Source: Microbacterium hominis (GTDB taxonomy: Bacteria > Actinomycetota > Actinomycetes > Actinomycetales > Microbacteriaceae). From it: 64,000 nucleotides of DNA. Location: assembly GCF_013282805.1 (NCBI RefSeq), contig NZ_CP054038.1, positions 2,356,001-2,420,000 on the forward strand, read 5' to 3'. Within the stretch, counting starts at the first letter, position 1. Each line of letters begins with the position of its first letter. Under the pieces are notes generated by a model. That model had not been told where the DNA came from and searched no databases. It saw nothing but the letters and a program-made list of their open reading frames with translations. Shown one piece after another: positions 48,530 to 57,318 of this stretch. Both the position numbers and the translations under genes were made by a program.

Positions 48530-50791
48530 TCAGGCCTCGACGGGCGCCTCGGCCGCGGGCTCCGCCGCCGCCGCCTCCTCGAGCACGGGCTCGAGGGAGA
48601 GCTTGCCGCGGTCGTCGATCTTGGTGATGCGCACGAGCAGCTTCTGGCCGACCGAGAGCACATCCTCGACGTTCTCCACCCGCTTGCCGCCGGCGAGCTT
48701 GCGGACCTCGCTGACGTGCAGCAGGCCGTCCTTGCCGGGCAGGAGCGAGATGAACGCGCCGAAGGTCGCGATCTTGACGACCGTGCCCAGGAACTGCTCG
48801 CCGACCTCCGGGTTGGTGGGGTTGGCGATCGCGTTCACCTGGGCGCGCGCGGCCTCGGCCGACGGACCGTCGACGGCGCCGATGTAGACGGTGCCGTCCT
48901 CCTCGATGGAGATGTCGGCGCCGGTCTCGTCCTGGATGGCGTTGATCGTCTTGCCCTTGGGGCCGATGAGCTCGCCGATCTTGTCGACCGGGATCTGCAC
49001 GCTGATGACGCGGGGCGCGGTGGGCGCCATCTCGTCGGGAGCGTCGATCGCGGCGTTGAGCACGCCGAGGATCGTGAGGCGGGCGTCGTGGGCCTGCTGC
49101 AGCGCGGCGGTCAGCACCGACGACGGGATGCCGTCGAGCTTGGTGTCGAGCTGGATCGCCGTGACGAACTCGCTCGTGCCGGCGACCTTGAAGTCCATGT
49201 CGCCCAGCGCGTCTTCGGCGCCGAGGATGTCGGTCAGGGCGGCGTAGCGCGTCTGACCGTCGACCTCATCGGAGACGAGACCCATCGCGATGCCGGCAAC
49301 GGGGGCGCGCAGCGGCACACCCGCGTTCAGCAGCGAGAGCGTCGAGGCGCACACCGAGCCCATCGACGTCGAGCCGTTCGAGCCCAGCGCCTCGGAGACC
49401 TGACGGATCGCGTACGGGAACTCCTGGCGGTCCGGCAGCACCGGCACGAGGGCGCGCTCGGCCAGGAAGCCGTGCCCGATCTCGCGACGCTTCGGCGACC
49501 CCACTCGACCGGTCTCACCGGTCGAGTAGGGCGGGAAGTTGTAGTGGTGCATGTAGCGCTTGCTCGTCGTGGGCGACAGCGAGTCGATCTGCTGCTCCAT
49601 CTTGAGCATGTTGAGCGTGGTGACACCCAGGATCTGGGTCTCGCCGCGCTGGAAGATCGCGGAGCCGTGGACGCGCGGGATGACCTGCACCTCGGCGTCG
49701 AGCGGACGGATGTCGGCCAGACCGCGGCCGTCCATGCGGACACCCTCCGCGAGGATGCGGCCGCGCACGATCTTCTTGGTGACCGACTTGTACGCGGCGG
49801 CGAACTCGACGGTGGCCACGGCCGGCAGCTCGCCGGACTCGACGGCCGCGAGCAGCTCGGCCTTGACGGCGTCCTTCAGCTCGTCATCGGCGTTCTGACG
49901 CTCCTGCTTGTCGGCGATCTGGTAGATCGGGACGAGCTTGTCGTAGGCGCGGCCGGCCACGAAGTCGTAGGTCTCCTGGCTGTACGGCAGGAAGACCGGG
50001 AACTCCTTGATCTCCTTCGCCGCGGTCTTCGCGACGACGCTCTGCGCCTCGACGAGCTGCTTGATGAACGGCTTCGAGGCCTCGAGACCCTGCGCGACGA
50101 TCTCTTCGCTGGGCTTGGTCGCGCCGCCCTTGATGAGGTTCCACGAGTGCTCGGTCGCCTCGGCCTCGACCATCATGATCGCCACGTCGCCGTCGTCGAG
50201 CACGCGGCCCGCGACGATGAGGTCGAACACGGCCTCCTCGAGCTGCTTCACGGTCGGGAACGCGACCCACTGGTCGGCGTTCTCGCCGTGGCCGGGGATG
50301 AGCGCGAGGCGCACGCCGGCGATCGGGCCCGAGAACGGCAGACCCGAGATCTGGGTCGACAGCGATGCGGCGTTGATCGCGAGCGCGTCGTAGAACTCGC
50401 CGGGTGCGATCGAGAGCACCGTGACGACGATCTGCACCTCGTTGCGCAGTCCGTCGACGAACGACGGGCGCAGCGGGCGGTCGATGAGACGGCAGACGAG
50501 GATCGCGTCGGTCGAGGGGCGACCCTCGCGACGGAAGAACGAACCGGGGATCTTGCCGGCGGCGTACGAGCGCTCCTCGACGTCGACGGTCAGCGGGAAG
50601 AAGTCGAAGCCTTCGCGCGGGTGCTTGCCGGCGCTGGTGGCCGAGAGGAGCATCGTCTCCTCGTCGAGGTACGCCGCGACGGCGCCCTGCGCCTGCTGCG
50701 CGAGACGTCCGGTCTCGAACCGGACGGTACGGGTGCCGAAGCGGCCGTTGTCGAGGACGGCTTCGGCGGCGGTGATTTCAGGACCTTCCAA
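48530..50791 (-). CDS. pnp: Polyribonucleotide nucleotidyltransferase (PNPase), TTG start
   Basis: PNPase (753 aa) degrades RNA 3'-5' phosphorolytically and can add tails. It has two RNase PH domains (first with [16 protein letters not shown], second with [14 protein letters not shown] and [22 protein letters not shown]), a KH domain ([20 protein letters not shown]) and an S1 domain ([20 protein letters not shown]). The start is TTG 50789-50791, preceded by AAGGAG seven bases upstream; no ATG or GTG gives a correct N-terminus. An A/E-rich tail ends the protein. rpsO, its usual neighbour, is 9 kb away. Confidence 0.95.
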   Translation of the reverse strand: MEGPEITAAEAVLDNGRFGTRTVRFETGRLAQQAQGAVAAYLDEETMLLSATSAGKHPREGFDFFPLTVDVEERSYAAGKIPGSFFRREGRPSTDAILVCRLIDRPLRPSFVDGLRNEVQIVVTVLSIAPGEFYDALAINAASLSTQISGLPFSGPIAGVRLALIPGHGENADQWVAFPTVKQLEEAVFDLIVAGRVLDDGDVAIMMVEAEATEHSWNLIKGGATKPSEEIVAQGLEASKPFIKQLVEAQSVVAKTAAKEIKEFPVFLPYSQETYDFVAGRAYDKLVPIYQIADKQERQNADDELKDAVKAELLAAVESGELPAVATVEFAAAYKSVTKKIVRGRILAEGVRMDGRGLADIRPLDAEVQVIPRVHGSAIFQRGETQILGVTTLNMLKMEQQIDSLSPTTSKRYMHHYNFPPYSTGETGRVGSPKRREIGHGFLAERALVPVLPDRQEFPYAIRQVSEALGSNGSTSMGSVCASTLSLLNAGVPLRAPVAGIAMGLVSDEVDGQTRYAALTDILGAEDALGDMDFKVAGTSEFVTAIQLDTKLDGIPSSVLTAALQQAHDARLTILGVLNAAIDAPDEMAPTAPRVISVQIPVDKIGELIGPKGKTINAIQDETGADISIEEDGTVYIGAVDGPSAEAARAQVNAIANPTNPEVGEQFLGTVVKIATFGAFISLLPGKDGLLHVSEVRKLAGGKRVENVEDVLSVGQKLLVRITKIDDRGKLSLEPVLEEAAAAEPAAEAPVEA

Positions 50792-51101
50792 GAGGTCTCT
50801 CCTTCTTTTTTTCAACTCGCGCGCCCGTATGGCGCGCGAGTGCGTGCGAAGGAGCAGGAACAGGCAGATCTCAGCGCCGCGGCGGGGCCGCGGGTTGCCG
50901 CCATCGCTGGCCACCAGTAGAAATCCACCCGGCGCGAGGCGACGAGGAGACCACCACAGGGGACCAGCTTCCTGCCGGCCTGCTCCGTGAGCTCATATGG
51001 AGTTGAGCGGATGCCACACGGGCAACCTTTCCGATCCTACCAGCGGTTCCTCGCGCGCACCCGCCCTGGTGCCGGGACGGGCGCCTGCGTAGGGTGGGCC
51101 C
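50792..51101. other. Intergenic region between pnp and the DUF5302 gene
   Basis: This 310-base stretch carries the pnp leader and promoter (minus strand) and the promoter of the DUF5302 gene (plus strand). The only strong structure I see is the hairpin at 50816-50840. No convincing gene, tRNA or further repeat is visible; the plus-strand frame starting at 50987 runs into the DUF5302 gene in another frame and lacks family features. Confidence 0.5.
50816..50840 (-). promoter_or_regulatory. Stem-loop in the pnp leader
   Basis: Perfect 10-base arms CTCGCGCGCC (50816-50825) and GGCGCGCGAG (50831-50840) with a five-base loop, ending 24 bases before the pnp start codon. In E. coli, PNPase represses its own message through a leader stem cut by RNase III. 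A similar control here is inferred from position and structure only. Confidence 0.5.
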
Positions 51102-51284
51102 ATGAGCACCGACGACACGACGGAGGGCGCGGCGTCCGACGAGATGAAGCGCAAGTTCAAAGAGGCCCTCGACAAGAAGAACGCCCAGCACCGCGACGGT
51201 GAGGCCCACCTCGACGGAGATTCGGCCGTCCATTCGGCCCACGGTGCGATGACCCGCCGGGAGTTCCGCCGCAAGAGCGGCTGA
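51102..51284 (+). CDS. DUF5302 domain protein
   Basis: Protein of 60 aa with the actinobacterial pattern DEMKRKFKEALDKKNAQHRDGE and a C-terminal MTRREFRRKSG. It is strongly charged and probably helical. Function is unknown. It starts a plus-strand group with the acidic protein and the amidotransferase. Confidence 0.82.
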   Translation: MSTDDTTEGAASDEMKRKFKEALDKKNAQHRDGEAHLDGDSAVHSAHGAMTRREFRRKSG

Positions 51285-51326
51285 CACCTGCGCACACGTT
51301 CCGGGCATCCGGCGACAGGAGGAGCG

Positions 51327-51512
51327 ATGAGCGACTTCCGCGAACGCATCCCCGACGACGAGCGCGCCGTGCCGGTCGACGACGACGTGGAGCTCGAGCT
51401 GCCCCCGCCGACGCTCGACCCGCTCGAGTCGGTCGAGGACGACATCGACGAGCAGGACGACGAGGAGCGCGAGGCGGCCATCGAGGCCGGTGAGATCGAC
51501 CCCGGCGCGTAG
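51327..51512 (+). CDS. Very acidic 61-aa protein, function unknown
   Basis: By my count 25 of 61 residues are Asp or Glu and only four are basic, with a PPP turn in the middle (ELELPPPTLDPLESVEDDID). It is likely disordered. The ATG at 51327 has AGGAG upstream, and the gene lies 42 bases after the DUF5302 gene and 15 bases before the amidotransferase, which supports a real coding sequence. I do not recognise a family. Confidence 0.65.
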   Translation: MSDFRERIPDDERAVPVDDDVELELPPPTLDPLESVEDDIDEQDDEEREAAIEAGEIDPGA

Positions 51513-51527
51513 CCCGATAATGGGCGC

Positions 51528-52256
51528 ATGAGCCTGCGCGTCGCGATGCCCCTCCGCCTGTCCGACGGCTCCGCCGATGCCCGCATCGACGCGGCCAACC
51601 GCATCTTCGACGACGTCGCGGCCCTGGCCCGCGCCGCCGGGCTCGACGTGGACCTCGTCGACGTCGTCGACCTGACCGGGGTCGACGGCGTGATCCTCCC
51701 CGGCGGCGGCGACGTCGATCCCCTCCGCTACGGCGGGGCCGTCATCGACGCGCTGTACGACGTGAATCCCGAGCAGGACGAGCTGGACTTCGCGATCGCG
51801 CGCGCCGCGCTCGATGCGGGACTCCCGGTGCTCGGTGTCTGCCGCGGCCTGCAGGTGCTCAACGTGCTCTACGGCGGCACGCTGGTGGAGGATCTCCCCC
51901 CGACGTCGATCGTGCACACCGACGACGATCGCGGGTGCGCCCCCGGCGACGAGATCGCGTGGTCGTGGCATCCGGTCGAGATCGCTGCCGGGTCGCTGCT
52001 CGCGGCGCACACGGGGGCCGGCGCGATCTCGGTGGCCTCCGGCCACCATCAGGGCATCGGCGCGCTGGCTCCGGGGCTGACCGCCGTCGCCACCGCTCCG
52101 GACGGCCTCGTGGAGGCCGTGGAGGATGCCGCGCGCGGCGTGATCGCCGTGCAGTGGCATCCCGAGGCCGCCGCGACGCCCGCGCACCTCGCGCTCGCAC
52201 CCTTCGCCGCCTTCGCGCAGCTCGTGCGCCAGCGGTCGACCGCCGCCGCCCTCTGA
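51528..52256 (+). CDS. Class I glutamine amidotransferase-like / gamma-glutamyl-GABA hydrolase family protein
   Basis: Peptidase C26-type hydrolase of 242 aa. The nucleophile is Cys105 (VLGVCRGLQVLN), with His211 and Glu213 in AVQWHPEAA; GVILPGGGDVDPLRYGG is the family oxyanion region. PuuD-like enzymes hydrolyse gamma-glutamyl amides in polyamine breakdown. No polyamine genes are near, so the substrate is open. Confidence 0.88.
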   Translation: MSLRVAMPLRLSDGSADARIDAANRIFDDVAALARAAGLDVDLVDVVDLTGVDGVILPGGGDVDPLRYGGAVIDALYDVNPEQDELDFAIARAALDAGLPVLGVCRGLQVLNVLYGGTLVEDLPPTSIVHTDDDRGCAPGDEIAWSWHPVEIAAGSLLAAHTGAGAISVASGHHQGIGALAPGLTAVATAPDGLVEAVEDAARGVIAVQWHPEAAATPAHLALAPFAAFAQLVRQRSTAAAL

Positions 52257-52283
52257 ACCCATCGCGACGCGCCCGCGTCGCTG

Positions 52284-54251
52284 CTACGGCGCCGGCTCCA
52301 AGACGTCGCCTCGCCCGCCGACCACGACGTAGCCGGCGTACTTGGCCGCACGGCCGTCGCCCGCCGTGCGCCCGCGCAGCCGCCGCCACACCCACGGCAG
52401 CGCGTCGCGCCGCAGCCAGGTCCCTTCCGGGACAGGTTCGTCGTCGGCATGGAACGAGGCATCCAGGCCGCCCAGCGTCTCGGCATCGGGGACGCCGAGC
52501 GCCTCGGCCGCCCGGTAGGCGACCAGGCGGTGGCCACGCGAACGCAGGTGGACCCGATCGGCGGCCCACAGCGCGGGGTCGCTGACCTCCGGGTGGGCCT
52601 CGAGGTCGAGAAGGCGCGCGCCGGTCGCCGCCGCGACACGGCGCAGCTCGGCGTTGTAGGCGCTGAAGCGGCGGGCGAAGACGAGGGCGAGCCGCCGGCG
52701 GGGCAGGAACGGCGTCACCAGCAGCACGTCGCACCCGGCGGCGCGCAGCCGCGCGATCGCCGGCACCAGCCGCCCGGCGAGCGCCACCGGGTCGACCCGG
52801 CCGCCGACGAGGTCGTTCGCGCCGACGAGCACCGAGACGAGGTCGGGGCGAAGCGCCAGGGCGGCCGGCACCTGCACGTCGACGACATCGGCGATGCGGC
52901 GGCTGCGGACCGCGAGGTTCGCGTAGCGGAAGCGGTCGCGCTGCGCGTGCGCCAGCAGGTGCGCCAGCCGATCGGCCCACCCCCGGAACTGTCCGGGCGC
53001 CATGCGGGAGTCGTCGCACAGCCCTTCGGTGAGCGAGTCTCCGAGCGCGACGTAGCGTCGCACGGCGCGCGCGGGGCGGGCAGGGGCGGTCTCGGGTCGG
53101 GACGCGCCGCGCACGAGCAGGTTGTCGTCGATGGTGCGCAGCTGCACGGCGTGCTCGTAGTGCCCGACGAGCGCGCAGACCATGGCCTCCCAGGTGCGTC
53201 CGCCGATCCCCTCGCGCGCCGCCGCCGCGAACGCGCGCCGCTTCGCGCCGTCGCCGGTCAGGTCGGCCACGCGCGCCCGCATGTCGGCGAGGTCGCCCGG
53301 TCGGTAGAGCCAGCCGTCGATGCTCGACCGCACGAGGTCGACCGGTCCGCCCACGCCCGTCGCCACGACCGGCACCCCGCTGGCGAGGGCCTCCTGGATG
53401 GTCTGGCCGAAGGTCTCGCTCTCGCCGGGATGCACGAACACGTCGAAGCCGGCCATCGCCTCGGCGAGCGCCGCACCGTCGAGGCGACCGGTGAACACGG
53501 CGCCGGGCAGCGCACGCTCGAGACCGGCGCGGGAGGGTCCGTCTCCGACGATCACCAGGCGCGTATCCGGGATGTCGGCGAGCGCCCGCAGATCGTCGAC
53601 CTGTTTCTCGGGGGCGAGCCGCCCGACGTAGCCGATGATCGACTCCCCCGGCGCGATGCCCGCCCGCCACGCTGCGCTGCGCCGGTGCGGGGCGAAGCGC
53701 TCGGCATCCACTCCTCTCCCCCACAGCCGGAGGCGGTCGACCCCGAGCTGCTCGAGCTGGCGGATCGATGCCGACGAGGGGGCGAGGGTCACGGTGGCCC
53801 GGCGGTGCAGGCGCGAGATGTGCGAGGACACCAGGGCTGTGGCATGCGGCATCCCGTACCGGTGGGCGTAGGCGACGACGTCGGTCTGGTAGATCGCCAC
53901 CGTCGGCACGCGCAGCGCATCGGCGGCGGCGAGCCCCTGCCAGCCGAGCACGAACGGCGACGCGAGATGGATCACGTCGGGGTCGAACTCCCGGAGGATG
54001 CCGGTCAGCCGCGAGGCACGGGCGAACACGACCCGCACCTCGGGGTAGCCCGGGAGCGGGACCGAGCGCAGCAGCTCGGTGCGCGCCCCGCGGAGGTCTG
54101 GCGGCAGATCCGGCTCGTCGCCGGCGGCGCGGGGGGCGATCACCAGGGTCTCGTGCCCCGCGCGCTCCAGGTGGCGCAGCACATGCAGCACGGAGCCGGT
54201 CACCCCGTTCATGTGCGGGAGGAAGGATTCGGCGAGGACCGCGACTCTCAC
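52284..54251 (-). CDS. Fusion of a GT4 glycosyltransferase and an SGNH/GDSL hydrolase
   Basis: One continuous frame of 655 aa. Residues 1 to about 375 are a GT-B glycosyltransferase of family 4 resembling mannosyltransferases such as MgtA/PimB: VRVAVLAESFLPHMNGVTGS at the start, YVGRLAPEKQVDDL, VIVGDGPSRAGLE and the EX7E motif ESETFGQTIQE. Residues about 397-600 are an SGNH hydrolase: block I GDS with Ser406, block III GAND, block V Asp565-x2-His568. A glycan made by the first half could be deacylated or modified by the second. The start is GTG 54249-54251. No membrane segment or signal peptide is seen. Confidence 0.88.
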   Translation of the reverse strand: MRVAVLAESFLPHMNGVTGSVLHVLRHLERAGHETLVIAPRAAGDEPDLPPDLRGARTELLRSVPLPGYPEVRVVFARASRLTGILREFDPDVIHLASPFVLGWQGLAAADALRVPTVAIYQTDVVAYAHRYGMPHATALVSSHISRLHRRATVTLAPSSASIRQLEQLGVDRLRLWGRGVDAERFAPHRRSAAWRAGIAPGESIIGYVGRLAPEKQVDDLRALADIPDTRLVIVGDGPSRAGLERALPGAVFTGRLDGAALAEAMAGFDVFVHPGESETFGQTIQEALASGVPVVATGVGGPVDLVRSSIDGWLYRPGDLADMRARVADLTGDGAKRRAFAAAAREGIGGRTWEAMVCALVGHYEHAVQLRTIDDNLLVRGASRPETAPARPARAVRRYVALGDSLTEGLCDDSRMAPGQFRGWADRLAHLLAHAQRDRFRYANLAVRSRRIADVVDVQVPAALALRPDLVSVLVGANDLVGGRVDPVALAGRLVPAIARLRAAGCDVLLVTPFLPRRRLALVFARRFSAYNAELRRVAAATGARLLDLEAHPEVSDPALWAADRVHLRSRGHRLVAYRAAEALGVPDAETLGGLDASFHADDEPVPEGTWLRRDALPWVWRRLRGRTAGDGRAAKYAGYVVVGGRGDVLEPAP

Positions 54252-54455
54252 GATTCCAGGGTGACGGGCTCTGCGCGGCCGGGCGGCCGCAATGGGGTGC
54301 GGTCGACGAGAGTTCACCGGATGCACCGCGGCCGGTCACCGCTGGTCCGTCGTTCGGATGCCGTTCACCGCCGACCGGTCGGAACCGCGGGACCGCGGGC
54401 ACGGCATCCCCCGCAGAGCGAGGCGGGTGTCGGCGCGCCACGCCAGGATGGAGAG

Positions 54456-55280
54456 GTGCTCCCCCACCTCGCCGCCCCCGGGTACGATCCCGGCTTCCTC
54501 ACCGCACGCGTGCCGCTGCCGACGCCGACCGACGCGCGCGCCACGCGCACGCTCACCTACCCGCGCTTCACGGTGCTGCTGGATCCCGCGCGACGCCTGG
54601 CCGTCATGACCGGCGTGAACATCGACGGCGCGCTCCTGCGCGACGTGCCGCGCTCCGGGGACTGGGATCTCGACCCCCGCGTGGCGGCCGACGAGCAGGC
54701 CGGTCCGGCCCTCTACGCGCGCAACGACCTCGACCGCGGGCATCTCGTACGACGGCGCGATCCCGGGTGGGGCGGCGCCGCCGAAGCGCGGGCGGCGACC
54801 GAGGCGACCTTCGTCTACCCGAACGCCGCACCGCAGGTGAACGTCTTCAACCAGTCGAAGGATCTCTGGCTCGGGCTCGAGGACCACGTGCTCGAGTACG
54901 CCGACGCCACCGACCAGCGTGTGTCGGTGTTCACCGCGCCGGTGCTCGCCGACGACGATCCCGAGTACCGCGGCATCCGCGTGCCCCGTCGGTTCGTGAA
55001 GATCGCCGCCTGGGCCGGGGAGGCGGCGGCGGGCCCGGCGCTGCGCGCCGCCGGCTTCGTGCTCGATCAGTCATCGCTGCTCGACCGGGTGCTCGGGATG
55101 CCGCGCGCGGCCGATCTCGGCGCGTATCGCACCTTCCAGGCGCCGATCGACGAGATCGCCGCGCTCGCCGGCCTCGATGTCGAACCGCTCGCCGCGGCCG
55201 ACGTGCTCGCACCCACGGCGGTGCGTGGAGGAGACGCGTGGCGTCCCCTCCACGCACCGGAGGAGATCGTGCTCGGCTGA
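54456..55280 (+). CDS. DNA/RNA non-specific endonuclease
   Basis: Nuclease of the beta-beta-alpha-metal family (274 aa). The catalytic DRGH motif is in ARNDLDRGHLVRRRDPGWG and the metal Asn in NAAPQVNVFNQSKDLWLGLE, with TGVNIDGALL before it. No signal peptide is seen, so it is probably cytoplasmic. The GTG start (54456-54458) is chosen by homology length; GGAG lies only two bases upstream, so a different start remains possible. Its stop is four bases from the end of the flavin-reductase gene on the other strand. Confidence 0.82.
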   Translation: MLPHLAAPGYDPGFLTARVPLPTPTDARATRTLTYPRFTVLLDPARRLAVMTGVNIDGALLRDVPRSGDWDLDPRVAADEQAGPALYARNDLDRGHLVRRRDPGWGGAAEARAATEATFVYPNAAPQVNVFNQSKDLWLGLEDHVLEYADATDQRVSVFTAPVLADDDPEYRGIRVPRRFVKIAAWAGEAAAGPALRAAGFVLDQSSLLDRVLGMPRAADLGAYRTFQAPIDEIAALAGLDVEPLAAADVLAPTAVRGGDAWRPLHAPEEIVLG

Positions 55281-55284
55281 GGGC

Positions 55285-55937
55285 CTACTCGCCCGCGAGC
55301 CCGCCCAGGAGGTGACCGAACGACCGGCCCTCGCCGAGGTAGTTCGCGGGGTCGAACGGGTCGGCGCTGGCCGCCGGCTGACGGCGCTCGATCGCCTCGG
55401 CGAGCTCGCGGGCACCGCGCTCGATGCGCTCTCCCAGGGGCGCGACGCTGTCGGCGGAGGCCCCCAGTCGCTCGACGCGGCGAAGACCCCGGTCGACACC
55501 GGTTCGGCGTGCAGGTACGTGAACAGCGGACGGATCGCGTAGTCGATCGCCAGCGAGTGACGGGCGGTGCCCGCGTTCGCTCCGATGAGCACCGGCTTGC
55601 CGGTGAGCGCGTCCGGGTCGAGCACGTCGATGAACGACTTGAACAGACCCGAGTAGCTCGTCGAGAAGATCGGCGTGACGGCGATCACGGCGTCGGCCGA
55701 GACGACGGCGTTGACCATCGACTCCAGCGCGGGCGGCGCGAAGCCGGTGAGCAGGTTGTTCGTGATGTCGTGCGCGTAGTCGCGCAGCTCGAACGTGTCG
55801 ATCTCCACCTCGATGTCGCGCTCGGCGAGCTTCGCGGCCGTCGCGCCGGCGAGTCGGTCGGCGAGCATCCGCGTCGAGGAGGGGTTGGAGAGTCCGGCCG
55901 AGACGACCGCGATGCGACGGGCGGAGGCGGTGGTCAT
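55285..55937 (-). pseudogene. NAD(P)H-dependent FMN reductase (CE1759-type) with a one-base frameshift
   Basis: The frame from ATG 55935-55937 encodes a flavodoxin-like FMN reductase: IAVVSAGLSNPSSTRMLADRL, AVIAVTPIFSTSYSGLFKSFID, GKPVLIGANAGTARHSL, then VSTGVFAASSDWG. At the plus-strand run CCCCC (55461-55465) the frame breaks. In the next frame the expected tail continues (SADSVAPLGERIERGARELAE ... NYLGEGRSFGHLLGGLAGE) to a TAG at 55285-55287. The 653-base length is one short of a whole number of codons. Either one G was lost in this strain or the base call is wrong. One base separates it from the monooxygenase stop, so the pair is an operon. Confidence 0.85.
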
Positions 55938-55938
55938 C

Positions 55939-57162
55939 TCAGGCCCCCTTCCGGCCGAGTCCGAACGCCGAGCCCGCAGGCGCGGGGGTGTCGGCGTACG
56001 GGCTGTCCCCGACGAGGTTGTCGCCGCGATTGGCGCCCGGCACTGCCTGGCGCGGAGCCTCATCGCCGTACTTCGCCTTCACCAGGCCGGCGTGCGTCGG
56101 CGCGTCCGGAACCTGCGCGGGGCGGTTCTTCTGGAGCTCCCGGCGGAGCACCGGCACGACCTCGCCGCCGAGGATGTCGAGCTGCTCGAGCACGGTCTTC
56201 AGCGGCAGGCCGGCGTGGTCGATCAGGAAGAGCTGACGCTGGTAGTCGCCGTACGTCTCGCGCATCGACGCATACCGGTCGATCACCTGCTGCGGCGAGC
56301 CGACCGTGAGCGGGGTCATCTCGCTGAAGTCCTCGAGCGAGGGACCGTGTCCGTAGACGGGGGCGTTGTCGAAGTACGGGCGGAACGTGCTGACGGCGTC
56401 CTGCGAGTTCTTCGCCATGAACACCTGTCCGCCGAGGCCCACGATCGCCTGCTCGGGGGTGCCGTGGCCGTAGTGGGCGTACCGCTGCCGGTACAGCGTG
56501 ATCAGGCGCTGGTAGTGCTCCTTGGGCCAGAAGATGTTGTTCGCGAAGAAGCCGTCGCCGTAGTACGCGGCCTGCTCGGCGATCTCGGGCGTGCGGATCG
56601 AACCGTGCCACACGAACGGGGCGACGCCGTCGAGCGGACGCGGCGTGGAGGTGAAGCCCTGCAGCGGGCTGCGGAACTGCCCTTCCCAATCCACCACGTC
56701 TTCGCGCCACAGCCGGTGGAGCAGGTTGTAGTTCTCGATCGCGAGCGGCAGGCCCTGGCGGATGTCCTTGCCGAACCAGGGGTAGACCGGACCGGTGTTG
56801 CCGCGGCCGAGCATGAGGTCGGCGCGCCCGCCGGAGACATGCTGCAGCATCGCGTAGTCCTCGGCGATCTTCACCGGGTCGTTCGTCGTGATGAGCGTGG
56901 TCGCGGTGGAGAGCACGAGCCGCTCGGTCTGCGCGGCGATGTAGGCGAGCGTCGTGGTCGGAGACGACGACCAGAACGGCGGGTTGTGGTGCTCGCCCAG
57001 GGCGAAGACGTCGAGGCCCACCTCCTCGGCGTGCTTGGCGACGGTGAGGGTGTTGCGGATCTTCTCCGCCTCACTCGGCGTGGTGCCGGTCGTCGGGTCT
57101 TCGGTGATATCGCTCACCGTGAAGATGCCGAACTGCATTCCCGGCCAGGTGGTCTCGTTCAC
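55939..57162 (-). CDS. LLM-class flavin-dependent monooxygenase (CE1758 family)
   Basis: Luciferase-like flavin monooxygenase of 407 aa: MQFGIFTVSDI, FALGEHHNPPFWSSSPTTTLA, GGRADLMLGRGNTGPVYPWFG and WHGSIRTPEIAEQAAYYGDGFF. It forms a two-component pair with the FMN reductase gene behind it, which would supply reduced flavin. GTG 57160-57162 with GGAG six bases upstream is chosen; ATG 57136-57138 is the alternative (399 aa). The substrate is unknown. The promoter carries an ATTCA-N2-TGAAT dyad also seen before yceI. Confidence 0.9.
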   Translation of the reverse strand: MNETTWPGMQFGIFTVSDITEDPTTGTTPSEAEKIRNTLTVAKHAEEVGLDVFALGEHHNPPFWSSSPTTTLAYIAAQTERLVLSTATTLITTNDPVKIAEDYAMLQHVSGGRADLMLGRGNTGPVYPWFGKDIRQGLPLAIENYNLLHRLWREDVVDWEGQFRSPLQGFTSTPRPLDGVAPFVWHGSIRTPEIAEQAAYYGDGFFANNIFWPKEHYQRLITLYRQRYAHYGHGTPEQAIVGLGGQVFMAKNSQDAVSTFRPYFDNAPVYGHGPSLEDFSEMTPLTVGSPQQVIDRYASMRETYGDYQRQLFLIDHAGLPLKTVLEQLDILGGEVVPVLRRELQKNRPAQVPDAPTHAGLVKAKYGDEAPRQAVPGANRGDNLVGDSPYADTPAPAGSAFGLGRKGA

Positions 57163-57212
57163 GAACGTCTCCGCTTCTCGCACGCTCCGCGGTGTCTCCG
57201 CTCGGCGTATCT

Positions 57213-57224
57213 ATTCAAGTGAAT
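57213..57224 (-). promoter_or_regulatory. Candidate operator/promoter of the flavin monooxygenase operon
   Basis: The dyad ATTCAAGTGAAT lies in an AT-rich island. On the minus strand it reads ATTCACTTGAAT directly followed by AGATA, so a -10 of TAGATA abuts the dyad; TTTCAC 17 bases before it may be the -35. The site is 51 bases upstream of the start codon. A MarR-type repressor is a plausible binder, but none is encoded nearby. Confidence 0.55.
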
Positions 57225-57318
57225 GTACCTGTGAAACGCGTGCACCGCCAATGTATTCCCGCCTCGCCGTCAAGCCCACCGTGCGCACGATCGGGAGCAG
57301 GATAGGGTCGAGGCTCGC

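Noticed and set aside
48110..50920. Plus-strand open frame of about 930 codons opposite pnp
   Set aside because: Antisense shadow of pnp, with the typical L/D/R/H-rich low-complexity translation and no recognisable motif.
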